DNA from: Pseudorhodobacter aquimaris
GTDB lineage: Bacteria; Pseudomonadota; Alphaproteobacteria; Rhodobacterales; Rhodobacteraceae
Assembly (NCBI RefSeq): GCF_001202025.1
Contig: NZ_LGHS01000014.1
Location: forward strand, 1 to 64,000
Length of the DNA stretch: 64,000 nucleotides
Direction of reading: 5' to 3'
Positions 40,019 to 50,986 of the stretch are shown one piece after another. Each line of letters begins with the position of its first letter. Position 1 is the first letter of the stretch. The notes under the pieces were generated by a model. That model was not told the DNA's origin. It was given only the letters and a program-made list of their open reading frames with translations, and did not search any database. The translations under genes were made by a program, and so were the position numbers.

Positions 40019-40581
40019 TGAATACCCAGGTTCTCGACGGCGGGTTTGCCGATCCCGCACCCCAAGCCGCCCGCGCCTTTCGCGCCGTGATGGAGGCGAT
40101 GGCCCGCCCCGGCACGATCCATTGCCTGAGCGGCGCCACACCACCCGCACCGCTGTCGGTTGCGGCGGCTGTGGCCATCCTGACGCTTTGTGACACGGAT
40201 ACGCCGGTCTATCTGGCGGGCGATATGGACACGCCTGACGTTCGCGCATGGATCGCATTCCATACCGGCGCGCCGTTCTCAGGGCCTGCGACCTGCGCCT
40301 TTGCGCTGGGGCGCTGGGATGATCTTGCGCCGCTGTCCGCCTATCCGATCGGGAGCGCGGATTACCCCGACCGTTCGGCCACGCTGATCGTTGCCGTGGA
40401 TGCGCTGGAAAACAGCAGCCAGAACCTGCAAGGGCCGGGCATCCAAAACACCGCCCGGCTTTCCCTGCCTGAAATACCGGCCTTTCAGGCCAATCACGCG
40501 CATTTCCCCTGCGGGCTGGATTTCCTGTTCACCTGTGATGATCGCATCGCGGGCCTGCCCCGCTCAACCGAGGTATCTTAA
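40018..40581 (+). CDS. phnH: C-P lyase core subunit PhnH
   Basis: 187 residues: GFADPAPQAARAFRAVMEAM at residues 9-28, ARPGTIHCLSGATPP, AAVAILTLCDTDTPVYLAGD and, near the end, LPEIPAFQANHAHFPCGLDF, all family blocks. It has a PLP-transferase-like fold without the cofactor site and is a structural part of the C-P lyase core. Start overlaps the phnG stop by 1 bp; phnI starts 1 bp after its stop. Confidence 0.92.
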   Translation: MNTQVLDGGFADPAPQAARAFRAVMEAMARPGTIHCLSGATPPAPLSVAAAVAILTLCDTDTPVYLAGDMDTPDVRAWIAFHTGAPFSGPATCAFALGRWDDLAPLSAYPIGSADYPDRSATLIVAVDALENSSQNLQGPGIQNTARLSLPEIPAFQANHAHFPCGLDFLFTCDDRIAGLPRSTEVS

Positions 40582-40582
40582 C

Positions 40583-41671
40583 ATGTATGTTGCCGTCAAA
40601 GGCGGAGAGCGCGCCATTGAAAACGCCCATGCCTGGCTGGCCGAGGAACGCCGTGGCGACCCTTCGGTGCCCGAACTGACCATCGCCCAGATCCGCGAAC
40701 AGCTTAGCCTGTCGGTCAACCGTGTTATGGCCGAAGGCTCTCTCTATGACCCTGACCTTGCCGCTTTGGCGATCAAACAGGCGCGGGGCGACCTGATTGA
40801 GGCGGTGTTCCTGATCCGCGCTTATCGCACCACCTTGCCCCGTTTCGGGGCCAGCGCGCCGGTGGCCACGGCCGATATGGCCTGTGACCGCCGCGTCAGT
40901 GCCACCTTCAAGGATGTGCCGGGCGGGCAGGTCTTGGGGCCGACCTTTGACTACACCCACCGTTTGCTGGATTTCAAACTGGCGGCTGAAGGCGAAACAC
41001 CCCCCGCGCCTCAACGCGAGGCCGACCCCGCGCCCGTGCCCCATGTCACCGGCTTCCTCAACCAAGAGGGGCTGATCGAGGAAGCCCCCCATGACGACAC
41101 CCCCCCGCCGGACCTGACCCGAGAGCCGCTGAAAATGCCCGCCGACCGCAGCCTGCGCCTGCAGGCGCTTAGCCGTGCGGATGAGGGGTTTACGCTGGGG
41201 CTGGCCTATTCCACGCAGCGCGGCTACGGGCGCAACCACGCCTTTGTCGGCGAGTTGCGGATCGGCACAGTGCCGGTAGAGATGGAAATCCCCGAGCTGG
41301 GCTTTGCCATCGAGATCGGTGAGGTCACCCTGACCGAATGCGAAACCGTCAACCAGTTTACCGGATCGAAAACCGAACCGCCGCAATTCACCCGCGGCTA
41401 TGGCCTCGTCTTTGGTCAGACCGAACGCAAGGCGATTTCCATGGCCTTGGTCGACCGCGCCCTACGCTGGGAGGAGCTGGGCGAGGATGACACCGGCGCG
41501 CCTGCGCAGGATGCGGAATTTGTGCTTTATCATGCCGATAACATTCAGGCGACGGGGTTTTTGGAACATATCAAGCTGCCCCATTACGTCGATTTCCAAT
41601 CGGAACTGGAACTGGTGCGTAAATTGCGCCGCGATGTGCAATCAACCCAAACCAAGGAGGCGGCGGAGTGA
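40583..41671 (+). CDS. phnI: C-P lyase core subunit PhnI (nucleosidase component)
   Basis: 362 residues from MYVAVKGGERAIENAHAWLA. Further blocks are LTIAQIREQLSLSVNRVMAE near residue 34, QARGDLIEAVFLIRAYRTTL near residue 69, QALSRADEGFTLGLAYSTQR near residue 192 and HAFVGELRIGTVPVEMEIPE near residue 220. PhnI has nucleosidase activity that exchanges adenine of MgATP for methylphosphonate together with PhnG, PhnH and PhnL. The start at 40583 is fixed by homology to the family N-terminus; the longer frame overlaps phnH. Stop overlaps phnJ by 4 bp. Confidence 0.93.
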   Translation: MYVAVKGGERAIENAHAWLAEERRGDPSVPELTIAQIREQLSLSVNRVMAEGSLYDPDLAALAIKQARGDLIEAVFLIRAYRTTLPRFGASAPVATADMACDRRVSATFKDVPGGQVLGPTFDYTHRLLDFKLAAEGETPPAPQREADPAPVPHVTGFLNQEGLIEEAPHDDTPPPDLTREPLKMPADRSLRLQALSRADEGFTLGLAYSTQRGYGRNHAFVGELRIGTVPVEMEIPELGFAIEIGEVTLTECETVNQFTGSKTEPPQFTRGYGLVFGQTERKAISMALVDRALRWEELGEDDTGAPAQDAEFVLYHADNIQATGFLEHIKLPHYVDFQSELELVRKLRRDVQSTQTKEAAE

Positions 41672-42525
41672 CCGAGCAAGCCTATAACTTCGCCTATCTG
41701 GATGAGCAAACCAAGCGGATGATCCGCCGCGCGATCCTCAAAGGCTTGGCGATCCCCGGCTATCAGGTGCCCTTTGCCAGCCGTGAGATGCCGATGCCTT
41801 ATGGCTGGGGCACGGGCGGGGTGCAGGTCTCGGCGGCGGTGCTTTGCCCCGAGGACCGGATGAAGGTGATTGACCAAGGTGCCGATGACACCACCAATGC
41901 CGTGTCCATTCGCAGCTTTTTCGAGCGTACGGCGGGGGTAGAAACCACCACCAGCACGGCCGAGGCCAGCGTGATCCAGACCCGCCACCGCGTGCCGGAA
42001 ATGGCGCTGAGCGAGGGGCAGATCCTGGTCTATCAGGTGCCGATCCCCGAACCCCTGCGGTTTCTGGAACCCCGCGAAAGCGAGACCCGCAAGATGCACA
42101 GCCTAGAGGAATACGGGCTGATGCACGTCAAGCTTTATGAGGATATCGCGCGCCACGGCCATATCGCCACGGCCTATGCCTATCCGGTCAAGGTCGAGGG
42201 GCGCTATGTGATGGACCCCTCCCCGATCCCGAAGTTCGACAACCCGAAGCTGTCGGATTGCGCGGCGATCCAATTGTTCGGGGCAGGGCGCGAACAACGC
42301 ATCTATGCGCTGCCGCCCTATACCAGCGTGGTCAGCCTCGATTTTGAGGATCACCCCTTTGAGGCCTCGAAACCCGATCACCCCTGCGGGCTGTGCGGTG
42401 CCGAGGACAGCTATCTGGACGAGGTGATTATGGATGATGCGGGCGGGCGGATGTTCGTCTGTTCGGATACCGATTTTTGCGAGGCCCGCCGCCTTGCAGG
42501 GCATAAGGGAAAGGACGCAGCATGA
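41668..42525 (+). CDS. phnJ: C-P lyase radical-SAM enzyme PhnJ
   Basis: 285 residues. The C-terminal cysteine cluster HPCGLCGAEDSYLDEV ... RMFVCSDTDFCEARR (about residues 238-272) matches the PhnJ [4Fe-4S] motif and the catalytic Cys. The N-terminal block YAYLDEQ-like NFAYLDEQTKRMIRRAILKG and GYQVPFASREMPMPYGWGTG are conserved. PhnJ cleaves the C-P bond of 5-phosphoribosyl-1-phosphonate to give the hydrocarbon and the 1,2-cyclic phosphate. It overlaps phnI and phnK by 4 bp each. Confidence 0.95.
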   Translation: MTEQAYNFAYLDEQTKRMIRRAILKGLAIPGYQVPFASREMPMPYGWGTGGVQVSAAVLCPEDRMKVIDQGADDTTNAVSIRSFFERTAGVETTTSTAEASVIQTRHRVPEMALSEGQILVYQVPIPEPLRFLEPRESETRKMHSLEEYGLMHVKLYEDIARHGHIATAYAYPVKVEGRYVMDPSPIPKFDNPKLSDCAAIQLFGAGREQRIYALPPYTSVVSLDFEDHPFEASKPDHPCGLCGAEDSYLDEVIMDDAGGRMFVCSDTDFCEARRLAGHKGKDAA

Positions 42526-43298
42526 CGGATCAACCATTGCTTTCGGTGCGCAATATCTCGCGGCACTACGGGGCACATATCGGCTGTGAGGATGTCTCCT
42601 TTGATCTTTATCCCGGTGAGGTGATGGGGATCGTGGGTGAGAGCGGTTCAGGCAAATCGACCTTGCTGAACTGTATGGCAGGGCATCTGACGCCGGATAG
42701 GGGGCAGGTGGTGTTCGACACCCGCGCCGACGGCCCCCGCGATACCGTCACCATGAGCGAGCCGGAACGCCGGATGCTGAGCCGCACGGATTGGGCCTTT
42801 GTCCATCAGCACGCCCGTGACGGGCTGCGCATGGGGGTCAGTGCGGGCGGCAATGTGGGCGAACGTTTGATGGCCGTGGGGGCGCGCAACTATGGTGATA
42901 TTCGCACCAAGGCCACCGATTGGCTGGGGCGGGTCGAAATTGACGCGACCCGCATCGACGACCGGCCCAGCACCTTTTCGGGCGGGATGCAGCAACGGCT
43001 CCAGATTGCGCGTAACCTCGTGACCGGCCCGCGGCTGGTGTTCATGGATGAGCCGACGGGCGGTCTTGACGTCAGCGTGCAGGCGCGGCTGTTGGACCTC
43101 TTGCGCGGATTGGTGCGCGATATGGGGCTTTCTGCGGTGATCGTGACACATGACCTTGCCGTGGTGCGACTTTTGGCGGATCGTCTGATGGTGATGAAAT
43201 CGGGGCGTGTGGTTGAACAGGGGCTGACCGATCAGGTGCTGGACGATCCGCAGCACGGCTATACCCAGCTGCTTGTCAGCTCGGTTCTACAGGTTTGA
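42522..43298 (+). CDS. phnK: C-P lyase associated ABC-type ATPase PhnK
   Basis: 258 residues with Walker A GIVGESGSGKSTLLNCMAGH near residue 40, Q-loop DWAFVHQHARDGLRMGVSAG near residue 88, signature STFSGGMQQRLQIARNLV near residue 152 and Walker B RLVFMDEPTGGLDVSVQARL near residue 174. Although ABC-like, PhnK has no permease partner; it docks on the PhnGHIJ core. Starts within the last codons of phnJ. Confidence 0.92.
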   Translation: MTDQPLLSVRNISRHYGAHIGCEDVSFDLYPGEVMGIVGESGSGKSTLLNCMAGHLTPDRGQVVFDTRADGPRDTVTMSEPERRMLSRTDWAFVHQHARDGLRMGVSAGGNVGERLMAVGARNYGDIRTKATDWLGRVEIDATRIDDRPSTFSGGMQQRLQIARNLVTGPRLVFMDEPTGGLDVSVQARLLDLLRGLVRDMGLSAVIVTHDLAVVRLLADRLMVMKSGRVVEQGLTDQVLDDPQHGYTQLLVSSVLQV

Positions 43299-43302
43299 GG
43301 GT

Positions 43303-43992
43303 ATGACAATGATCGAATTGCAAGATGTCTCCAAGGTTTTCACGCTGCACAATCAAGGGTCCGCCGTGATCGAGGTTCTGTCGGGTGTCAGCCTGTCGGT
43401 CAAGCCGGGCGAATGTGTGGCGCTGACCGGATCATCGGGGTCGGGGAAATCCACGCTGATGCGGATGATCTATGGCAACTACATGGCGCAATCGGGGGAA
43501 ATCCGCATCGGCGGCACCGATCTGGTCAAGGCCGAACCGCGTGAGGTTATCCGCATCCGCCGTGAAACCTTGGGCTATGTCAGCCAGTTCTTGCGGGTGG
43601 TGCCACGGGTGGCAACGCTGGATGTGGTGGCCGAACCCTTGCGCGCCGTCGGGGTGGATGCCGAGACCGCACAGGCCCGCGCGCGGGCGTTGTTGACGCA
43701 GCTGAACATCCCGCAAACGCTTTGGTCGCTCTCGCCCACGACATTTTCGGGCGGCGAGCAACAGCGCGTCAATATCGCGCGCGGCTTTGCCCACCCTTAC
43801 CCTGCGATGCTGCTGGATGAGCCGACCGCAAGCCTTGATGCCCAAAACCGTCAGGTGGTCTTGACCCTGATCGAAGAAGCCAAGGCACGCGGGGCCGCCA
43901 TCATCGGGATTTTCCATGATGAGGCCGCGCGCGATCGGGTCTGTGACCGCGAGATTGACGTAACCGGCTATGCGCCCCGGCGTGCGGCATGA
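43303..43992 (+). CDS. phnL: C-P lyase associated ABC-type ATPase PhnL
   Basis: 229 residues: MIELQDVSKVFTLHNQGSAV, Walker A ALTGSSGSGKSTLMRMIYGN near residue 42, TLGYVSQFLRVVPRVATLDV near residue 90, signature TTFSGGEQQRVNIARGFA near residue 150 and Walker B AMLLDEPTASLDAQNRQVV near residue 170. PhnL takes part with PhnG, PhnH and PhnI in forming the ribosylated phosphonate. The ATG at 43303 is used; ATG 43309 is possible. The stop overlaps phnN by 4 bp. Confidence 0.92.
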   Translation: MTMIELQDVSKVFTLHNQGSAVIEVLSGVSLSVKPGECVALTGSSGSGKSTLMRMIYGNYMAQSGEIRIGGTDLVKAEPREVIRIRRETLGYVSQFLRVVPRVATLDVVAEPLRAVGVDAETAQARARALLTQLNIPQTLWSLSPTTFSGGEQQRVNIARGFAHPYPAMLLDEPTASLDAQNRQVVLTLIEEAKARGAAIIGIFHDEAARDRVCDREIDVTGYAPRRAA

Positions 43993-44539
43993 CCGGTGGC
44001 ATGACGGGGGGGCGCTTCATCGCGGTTGTCGGCCCCTCGGGCGTGGGCAAGGACAGCATCATGACTGCCCTTGCCAACCCGCAAATGCGGCTGGTGCGCC
44101 GTGCCATCACCCGCGCCCCCGGTCTGGGCGGTGAGGATTACGACGCCATAACCCCCGCCGATTTTGACAAGGCCACCGAGGCAGGCGCCTTTTGCCTGCA
44201 TTGGTCGGCGCATGGGCTGCATACGGTATCCCCGCGCAGGTGCGCAGGGATATTGAGGCGGGGGCGGACCGTATCGTGAACCTTTCGCGCGGTGCCCTTG
44301 AGGAGGCAGCAAAGATCTTTGCGCGTCTGGTGGTGCTGCATATCACCGCCAGCCCAGAGACCTTGGCGCAGCGTCTGAAACACCGCGGGCGTGAGGATAC
44401 GGGCGATATCGCCAAACGGCTGGCCTCGGCGCAAAAGCCCCTGCCAGCGGGGCTGAGTGTCATCGAGATCGTAAATGACGGCCCGCTAGAGGCGGCGGTG
44501 GCCAAGGCCCGCGCCGCCCTTCAACCCGATAGGGTGTAA
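43989..44539 (+). pseudogene. phnN: phnN, ribose 1,5-bisphosphokinase, split by a 1-bp frameshift
   Basis: The first frame gives FIAVVGPSGVGKDSIMTALA (P-loop), VRRAITRAPGLGGEDYDAIT and AFCLHWSAHGLH, then runs into a stop at 44279. The next frame resumes exactly with YGIPAQVRRDIEAGADRIVN, LVVLHITASPETLAQRLKHR and ends at 44539. The break is at 44218-44222 (CTGCATACGG): one missing base separates AHGLH from YGIPA. With it restored the protein would be 183 residues, the normal PhnN length. The site is not a homopolymer, so a real mutation is plausible, but an assembly error is not excluded. Confidence 0.88.
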
Positions 44540-45192
44540 CGTTGGATCACCTCAAACCGCCCATCGACACGTTCCCCCACCAAGGCGATCCGGTCCAACC
44601 GGAACGGCGCGGGCAGGGGGGGCAGATGGGCCTCGGCCATGGCCTGCCAATGGGTGCGGGCGTCATCGGTCAACCGACCCGTCAGCGTCAGGTGGAACCC
44701 GAATTCCTCCATCACATAGGGATAGCCCCAGCGGGTCAACAAGGCCTCTTGGCGCGGGGAAAGACCGGCGGCGCGCCTGCGGGCAAGCTCTGCCTCGGGG
44801 GCGGGGGCGCGGAAGGGGTCCAGATCGGCCACGCATTGCGCCGCCACACGGGCGATTTCCGCCGTCCCGCCCACGGGCCGCAAGGCCAGAAACCCGCCCA
44901 GATTACCCAGTGCCAAACCGTCACAAACCGCAGGCGCACAGCCCGCCGCCATCAGGGCCACGGCCCGTTCCAGATCGGTGGCACTGTGCGGCGCATGCAG
45001 CCGGAAGGGCGGCTTCAACGTGGCATGGAACCCGTATTTGCGCGGTGTCATCGTTACGTCATCAAGCTGCGCTATGTCGAACTGATCCGCCGTCTGGCCC
45101 GTCGCCACATCCCAGCCCAGCCACGCCGCCCCGAAATCTGCCAGATCGCCCTCGGGCGGCACATAATAAATCGCAAAACGAGTGTATGACAT
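44521..45192 (-). CDS. DUF1045 phosphonate-locus 2H phosphoesterase
   Basis: 223 residues of DUF1045 (PF06299). Two H-x-T-x motifs, YGFHATLKPPF near residue 50 and FGFHLTLTGRL near residue 174, define the 2H phosphoesterase superfamily active site, which acts on cyclic or 2',5'-linked phosphates. It is encoded on the opposite strand between phnN and phnM, overlapping the end of phnN by 19 bp. No phnP is visible in this window, so it could open the ribosyl 1,2-cyclic phosphate made by PhnJ (inference). Start MSYTRFAIYYVPP fits the family N-terminus. Confidence 0.85.
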   Translation of the reverse strand: MSYTRFAIYYVPPEGDLADFGAAWLGWDVATGQTADQFDIAQLDDVTMTPRKYGFHATLKPPFRLHAPHSATDLERAVALMAAGCAPAVCDGLALGNLGGFLALRPVGGTAEIARVAAQCVADLDPFRAPAPEAELARRRAAGLSPRQEALLTRWGYPYVMEEFGFHLTLTGRLTDDARTHWQAMAEAHLPPLPAPFRLDRIALVGERVDGRFEVIQRYTLSG

Positions 45193-45241
45193 GAATTCTC
45201 CTTCTCTTCCGATCACCATAGCGCAGGAACATGACCGTTCC

Positions 45242-46384
45242 ATGTCAGATAGCATCTGCCTTGCCAACGCCCGCCTTGTTCTGGCGGACCGCATTGTCAC
45301 CGGCAGCGTGACGATCGAGGACGGTATCATCACCGAGATCACCGAGGGCGATCACATCCCCATAGGGGCAACCGATTGCAAGGGCGACTACTTGATGCCC
45401 GGTCTGGTAGAACTGCACACCGACAATCTGGAACGGCATATCGAGCCGCGCCCCTCGGTCGACTGGCCGCACCGTCCCGCTATTCTGGCGCATGACGCAG
45501 AGCTTGCCTCAACCGGGATCACCACGGTGTTCGATGCGCTGCGGGTGGGGTCGATCCATGATGGCAAGGCGCGCTATAATGCCTATGCGCGCGGCCTTGC
45601 CAATGAGTTGCTGGAGGTGCGCGCGGCAGGCCATCTGCGCATCAGCCATTTCCTGCACCTGCGCGCCGAGATTTGTTCCGAAACCCTATTGGAGGAGATG
45701 GCCGCCTTTGGTCCCGATGACCGTGTCGGTATCGTCAGCTTGATGGATCACACCCCCGGTCAGCGCCAGTTCCGCGATGTCTCTGCACTCAAGACCTATG
45801 TGGCCAAGAAACGCGGGATGAATGATGCCGATTTTGAGGTCCATGTCGAAAACCTCAAGGCGTTGCAGCGCAAATACGGCGTGCAGCATGAGGTGGGCGC
45901 CGTGGCCGAGGCGAACCGCTATGGCGCGACCCTGTGCAGCCATGATGACACCACCGCCGAACAGGTCGCCCAGTCACGCGAAAACGGGGTGCGCTTTGCC
46001 GAATTTCCCACCACGCTGGAGGCGGCAGAGGCCTGTCACGCAAACGGCATCGCGGTAATGATGGGCGCGCCCAATATCATTCGCGGGGGGTCACATTCGG
46101 GCAATGTCTCGGCGCTGGAGCTGGCGCGGGCGGGGGTGCTGGATATTGTGTCTTCCGACTATGTGCCCTCGGCGCTGTTGTTGTCGGTGTTCCGGCTGGA
46201 TGAGGTCTGGGACGACCTGCCGCGCGCGGTGGCCTGTGTGACGCGTAACCCCGCATCGGCGGCGGGGCTGGTGGATCGCGGGGTGGTCGCAACCGGCCTG
46301 CGCGGCGATGTGATCCGCGTCGGGCTGGCCCAAGGCGCGCCGCTATTGCGCGGCGTCTGGAGCAGGGGCGCGCGCGTCGGCTGA
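45242..46384 (+). CDS. phnM: RPnTP hydrolase PhnM
   Basis: 380 residues of the amidohydrolase superfamily. It shows the metal-binding [20 protein letters not shown] near residue 50, [15 protein letters not shown] near residue 168, [16 protein letters not shown] near residue 233 and the late aspartate region [20 protein letters not shown] near residue 302. PhnM removes pyrophosphate from alpha-D-ribose-1-phosphonate-5-triphosphate. Start [14 protein letters not shown] at 45242 follows the family. It is divergent from DUF1045 with a 49-bp spacer and overlaps the end of ureG by 42 bp convergently. Confidence 0.92.
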   Translation: MSDSICLANARLVLADRIVTGSVTIEDGIITEITEGDHIPIGATDCKGDYLMPGLVELHTDNLERHIEPRPSVDWPHRPAILAHDAELASTGITTVFDALRVGSIHDGKARYNAYARGLANELLEVRAAGHLRISHFLHLRAEICSETLLEEMAAFGPDDRVGIVSLMDHTPGQRQFRDVSALKTYVAKKRGMNDADFEVHVENLKALQRKYGVQHEVGAVAEANRYGATLCSHDDTTAEQVAQSRENGVRFAEFPTTLEAAEACHANGIAVMMGAPNIIRGGSHSGNVSALELARAGVLDIVSSDYVPSALLLSVFRLDEVWDDLPRAVACVTRNPASAAGLVDRGVVATGLRGDVIRVGLAQGAPLLRGVWSRGARVG

Positions 46385-46999
46385 GAGGGTCAGCCCGCCT
46401 TCGCGTTGCAAAAACGCCACCACCTCGGCCACGCCTGCACCATCGCGCAGGTTCGCCATGACATAGGGGCGGGTCGCGCGGGCGGTTCTGGTATCGGCCT
46501 CTAGCAGCATGATATCGACACCAACATGGGGGGCGAGGTCGGTTTTATTGACCACCAGAAAATCGGATTTCGCCACCCCCGGCCCCTTTTTGCGCGGAAT
46601 ATCCTGACCGGCGGCGGTATCAATCACATAGATCGACAGATCGACAAGTTCAGGGCTGAAGGTCGCGGCAAGGTTATCCCCGCCCGATTCAATCAAGACC
46701 AGATCGAGGTCGGGGAATTTGCCGCGCAGATTGGCCACGGCGGCAAGGTTGATGCTCGCATCCTCGCGGATGGCGGTATGGGGGCAGCCGCCGGTTTCGA
46801 CGCCGCGAATACGATCTTGGGGCAAGACCTGTGCGCGGACCAGAAAATCGGCATCCTCGCGGGTATAGATATCATTGGTGATCACCGCCATCGAACAGCG
46901 CCCTGCCAATGCGCGGCAAAGCTGTTCGGTCAGCGTGGTTTTCCCCGCGCCCACCGGGCCACCAATTCCCACCCGAAGCGGGCCGTTTGCATGGGTCAT
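46343..46999 (-). CDS. ureG: Urease accessory GTPase UreG
   Basis: 218 residues. P-loop [20 protein letters not shown] near residue 8, [20 protein letters not shown] near residue 46, the nickel-binding CPH motif in [17 protein letters not shown] near residue 66, [20 protein letters not shown] near residue 100 and [18 protein letters not shown] near residue 145. UreG delivers nickel to urease with UreF, UreD(H) and UreE using GTP. Its start overlaps the ureF stop by 4 bp. It is the last gene of the urease operon, and its 3' end overlaps phnM convergently. Confidence 0.95.
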   Translation of the reverse strand: MTHANGPLRVGIGGPVGAGKTTLTEQLCRALAGRCSMAVITNDIYTREDADFLVRAQVLPQDRIRGVETGGCPHTAIREDASINLAAVANLRGKFPDLDLVLIESGGDNLAATFSPELVDLSIYVIDTAAGQDIPRKKGPGVAKSDFLVVNKTDLAPHVGVDIMLLEADTRTARATRPYVMANLRDGAGVAEVVAFLQREGGLTLSADARAPAPDAAQ

Positions 47000-47640
47000 G
47001 AGCGAAATATCCTTACCTCAAGTGTTTCGTGGCGCATGGCGGCCATATCGGCGCCGATGCTGCTGGAGAAAAGATCATCCAATGTGGCCTCTGCGGCACG
47101 GCTGGCGGTTTGCAAAATCACCGGCGAAAGGGACAAAAGCACGGCTTGCCCCTCGGCCCCGCCAAGCGGGATAAAGCGCACGGCGGCAGAGACCAGCTGG
47201 GCGGCAAAGGCCTGAAGCCAAAGCGCAAGCACTTCTTGGCTGTCCAGGGCCATGGTTTGTGTGGCATGACCCACGGCCAGCGCATAGGGCAATTCCGGCG
47301 GTGTGACCCCTGTCAGCCGCGCGACCAACTGGCCAAAGGTGGCGCCTTGGTCGCGCATCTCGGCGCTGCGCTCGGCACTGGGGGCATAGGCATAGGCCAG
47401 ATCGGCGAGGGCGCCCACATCCCCCGTGCGCGCCTGTGCCAGCAACACCGCATCCATCCAGCCGCTGCCATGGGTGATCAGCGCCGTGATCCAATCCGTC
47501 AGGCTGGCGGCATCCTGCACCGTGCCGTCGACCATCGCCTGCTCCAGCCCTTGGCTATAGGCATATCCCCCCACCGGAAAGGCGGGAGAGAGCATTTGGA
47601 CCAAGGCCAGCCGGTCCGCCGCAAGCGTGCTAATGTGCAT
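46996..47640 (-). CDS. ureF: Urease accessory protein UreF
   Basis: 214 residues from [20 protein letters not shown]: all-helical UreF with [20 protein letters not shown] near residue 22 (the conserved SPAFPVGG-x-x-YS-x-GLE motif) and QETALxx-like helices to the end. UreF is a GTPase-activating partner of UreG in urease maturation. The ATG at 47640 overlaps the ureE stop by 11 bp; an ATG at 47664 is possible but would overlap more. Confidence 0.9.
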   Translation of the reverse strand: MHISTLAADRLALVQMLSPAFPVGGYAYSQGLEQAMVDGTVQDAASLTDWITALITHGSGWMDAVLLAQARTGDVGALADLAYAYAPSAERSAEMRDQGATFGQLVARLTGVTPPELPYALAVGHATQTMALDSQEVLALWLQAFAAQLVSAAVRFIPLGGAEGQAVLLSLSPVILQTASRAAEATLDDLFSSSIGADMAAMRHETLEVRIFRS

Positions 47641-48082
47641 GGCCCATTGTGCGGCCATGGCCATAAGCCCCGCCCTCCGGGTGAAAGGGCAGCATTTTCG
47701 GCGTAAGGCTGGCCCCCAGTTGCGTCAGCATCGCCTCCAGCACCGGATCGCGGCGGACGACCAGATGATCGCCCGCCACCTGACATGGCGTGTGCCGGTT
47801 GCCGATATGCCACGCCAGCCGCAAGAGGTTATCACCGCGGATCACGACCACGGGTTCCTCGGCGGCGGCAATGGCAATCACGCGGCCATCATCCAGTTGC
47901 AAGGCCTGACCGGGCAAAAGATTGGTCACCTCGGCCAGATCGAGCATAAAGGCGGTGCCGCCGTCGGCCTCGATCCGTTTGCGGCGCATCAGGCGGCTTT
48001 CATAATCCAGCGTCACCGTGTCGGAGGGGGTCTGCCCATGCCCCAAGGGCAGGACGGTTTGGCAAAGGGCAAGCAGGGTCAT
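47630..48082 (-). CDS. ureE: Urease nickel metallochaperone UreE
   Basis: 150 residues: VTLDYESRLMRRKRIEADGG near residue 22, FMLDLAEVTNLLPGQALQLD near residue 45 and the metal-binding domain LLRLAWHIGNRHTPCQVAGD near residue 86 with the nickel His in WHIGNRH. The C-terminus is His-containing ([11 protein letters not shown]) but short. UreE donates nickel to UreG. Located between ureC and ureF, 6 bp after ureC. Confidence 0.93.
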   Translation of the reverse strand: MTLLALCQTVLPLGHGQTPSDTVTLDYESRLMRRKRIEADGGTAFMLDLAEVTNLLPGQALQLDDGRVIAIAAAEEPVVVIRGDNLLRLAWHIGNRHTPCQVAGDHLVVRRDPVLEAMLTQLGASLTPKMLPFHPEGGAYGHGRTMGHAH

Positions 48083-48088
48083 AGGGCC

Positions 48089-49798
<1,710 letters not shown>

Positions 49799-49799
49799 G

Positions 49800-50105
49800 T
49801 TAAAGATCCCCCATGATCTTGCTGTTGAAACCAAAGACCCGCCGCGCACCGCCATAAGGGACAAGCTGCACCTCGCGCTGCTGGCCCGGCTCAAAGCGCA
49901 CAGCGGTGCCTGCGGCGATATCCAGCCGCATCCCGCGCGCAATGCTCCGGTCGAAATCCAGCCCCGCGTTGGCCTCGGCAAAATGGAAATGAGAGCCGAC
50001 CTGAATCGGCCTGTCGCCGGTATTGGCAACCATCATCGTGATCGCGGGCTGCCCTTCATTCAGGGTAATCTCACCCGCTGCAGGGAAAACCTCACCCGGT
50101 ATCAT
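49800..50105 (-). CDS. ureB: Urease beta subunit
   Basis: 101 residues: [40 protein letters not shown] near residue 30, [20 protein letters not shown] near residue 52 and [20 protein letters not shown] at the C-terminus. A separate beta subunit is the usual bacterial form. Its start overlaps the upstream ureJ stop by 4 bp, and ureC follows after 1 bp. Confidence 0.95.
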   Translation of the reverse strand: MIPGEVFPAAGEITLNEGQPAITMMVANTGDRPIQVGSHFHFAEANAGLDFDRSIARGMRLDIAAGTAVRFEPGQQREVQLVPYGGARRVFGFNSKIMGDL

Positions 50106-50662
50106 AGCGCCCCCCCGGCAAGGCCAAGCCCCGCAACCGCAGTGGCCGCCCCCATCATGCGTGGCATCCAGCCCGCGCCCATCCGGCCCAAGGCGATGCC
50201 CAGTGCATGCAATGCGGCCGTCATTCCGGCAAAGCCCGCGCCATAAGCGATAAGCCCCGTGCTTGGCCCCTCAACCCCGTGGGCAAAGCCGTGCGCCGCG
50301 CCAAAGACGGCCAAAGCCACCAAGACCGTGGCCAGTGCAGGCCGCAGGGTAAGCGCCGCCGCCGCGCCGATCAGCACGACCGAGGCGGTGATCATCGGCT
50401 CTACGCCTGAAACCATCATTCCCAAGGCCCCCGCCATGCCGCCCGCCAGCATCGCCAGCACAAAGGCCAAGGGCATCGCCCAAAGCGCGCGCCCGCCGAT
50501 CATCGCGGCCCAGACCCCGACGCCGACCATCGCCAGAATATGATCGGCCCCCGTAATCGGGTGAACCATCCCCGAAACAAAGGCACCCCCACTATGGGCG
50601 CCGCTATGGGCCAAGGCGGCACCGGGCAGGCAGATCAGGGCAAGAAGGGTAAGACGCAACAT
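50102..50662 (-). CDS. ureJ: HupE/UreJ membrane protein of the urease operon
   Basis: 186 residues. A signal-like N-terminus ([18 protein letters not shown]) is followed by [20 protein letters not shown] and the family motif [20 protein letters not shown] (His and Asp conserved), then about five further hydrophobic helices with [13 protein letters not shown] near residue 118. HupE/UreJ proteins are secondary permeases thought to import nickel, here for urease. The gene lies between ureA and ureB, as usual in alphaproteobacteria. Start 50662 is chosen over 50677. Confidence 0.85.
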   Translation of the reverse strand: MLRLTLLALICLPGAALAHSGAHSGGAFVSGMVHPITGADHILAMVGVGVWAAMIGGRALWAMPLAFVLAMLAGGMAGALGMMVSGVEPMITASVVLIGAAAALTLRPALATVLVALAVFGAAHGFAHGVEGPSTGLIAYGAGFAGMTAALHALGIALGRMGAGWMPRMMGAATAVAGLGLAGGAL

Positions 50663-50683
50663 CGGGTATCCTTTCAAACGGGG

Positions 50684-50986
50684 TCAGCGGATCGGCTGAT
50701 GAACAGTGACAAGTTTGGTGCCATCGGGAAAAGTCGCCTCGACCTGAACGGAGTGGAGCATCTCGGGGATGCCCTCCATGCAATCCTCGGCGCGCAGCAC
50801 CCCGGCACCGGCCTGCATCAAGTCGGCAACACTGCGGCCATCGCGGGCGCCCTCGACGACAAAATCGGTGATCAGGGCCACGGCCTCGGGGTGGTTCAGC
50901 TTTACACCGCGTTCCAGCCGGTTTCGGGCCACCATCGCGGCCAAAGACACCAGCAGTTTTTCGCGTTCGCGTGGGGTCAGGTTCAT
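50684..50986 (-). CDS. ureA: Urease gamma subunit
   Basis: 100 residues: [40 protein letters not shown] near residue 27, [20 protein letters not shown] and [20 protein letters not shown] near residue 73. It matches the canonical 100-residue gamma subunit and overlaps ureD by 4 bp. Confidence 0.96.
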   Translation of the reverse strand: MNLTPREREKLLVSLAAMVARNRLERGVKLNHPEAVALITDFVVEGARDGRSVADLMQAGAGVLRAEDCMEGIPEMLHSVQVEATFPDGTKLVTVHQPIR

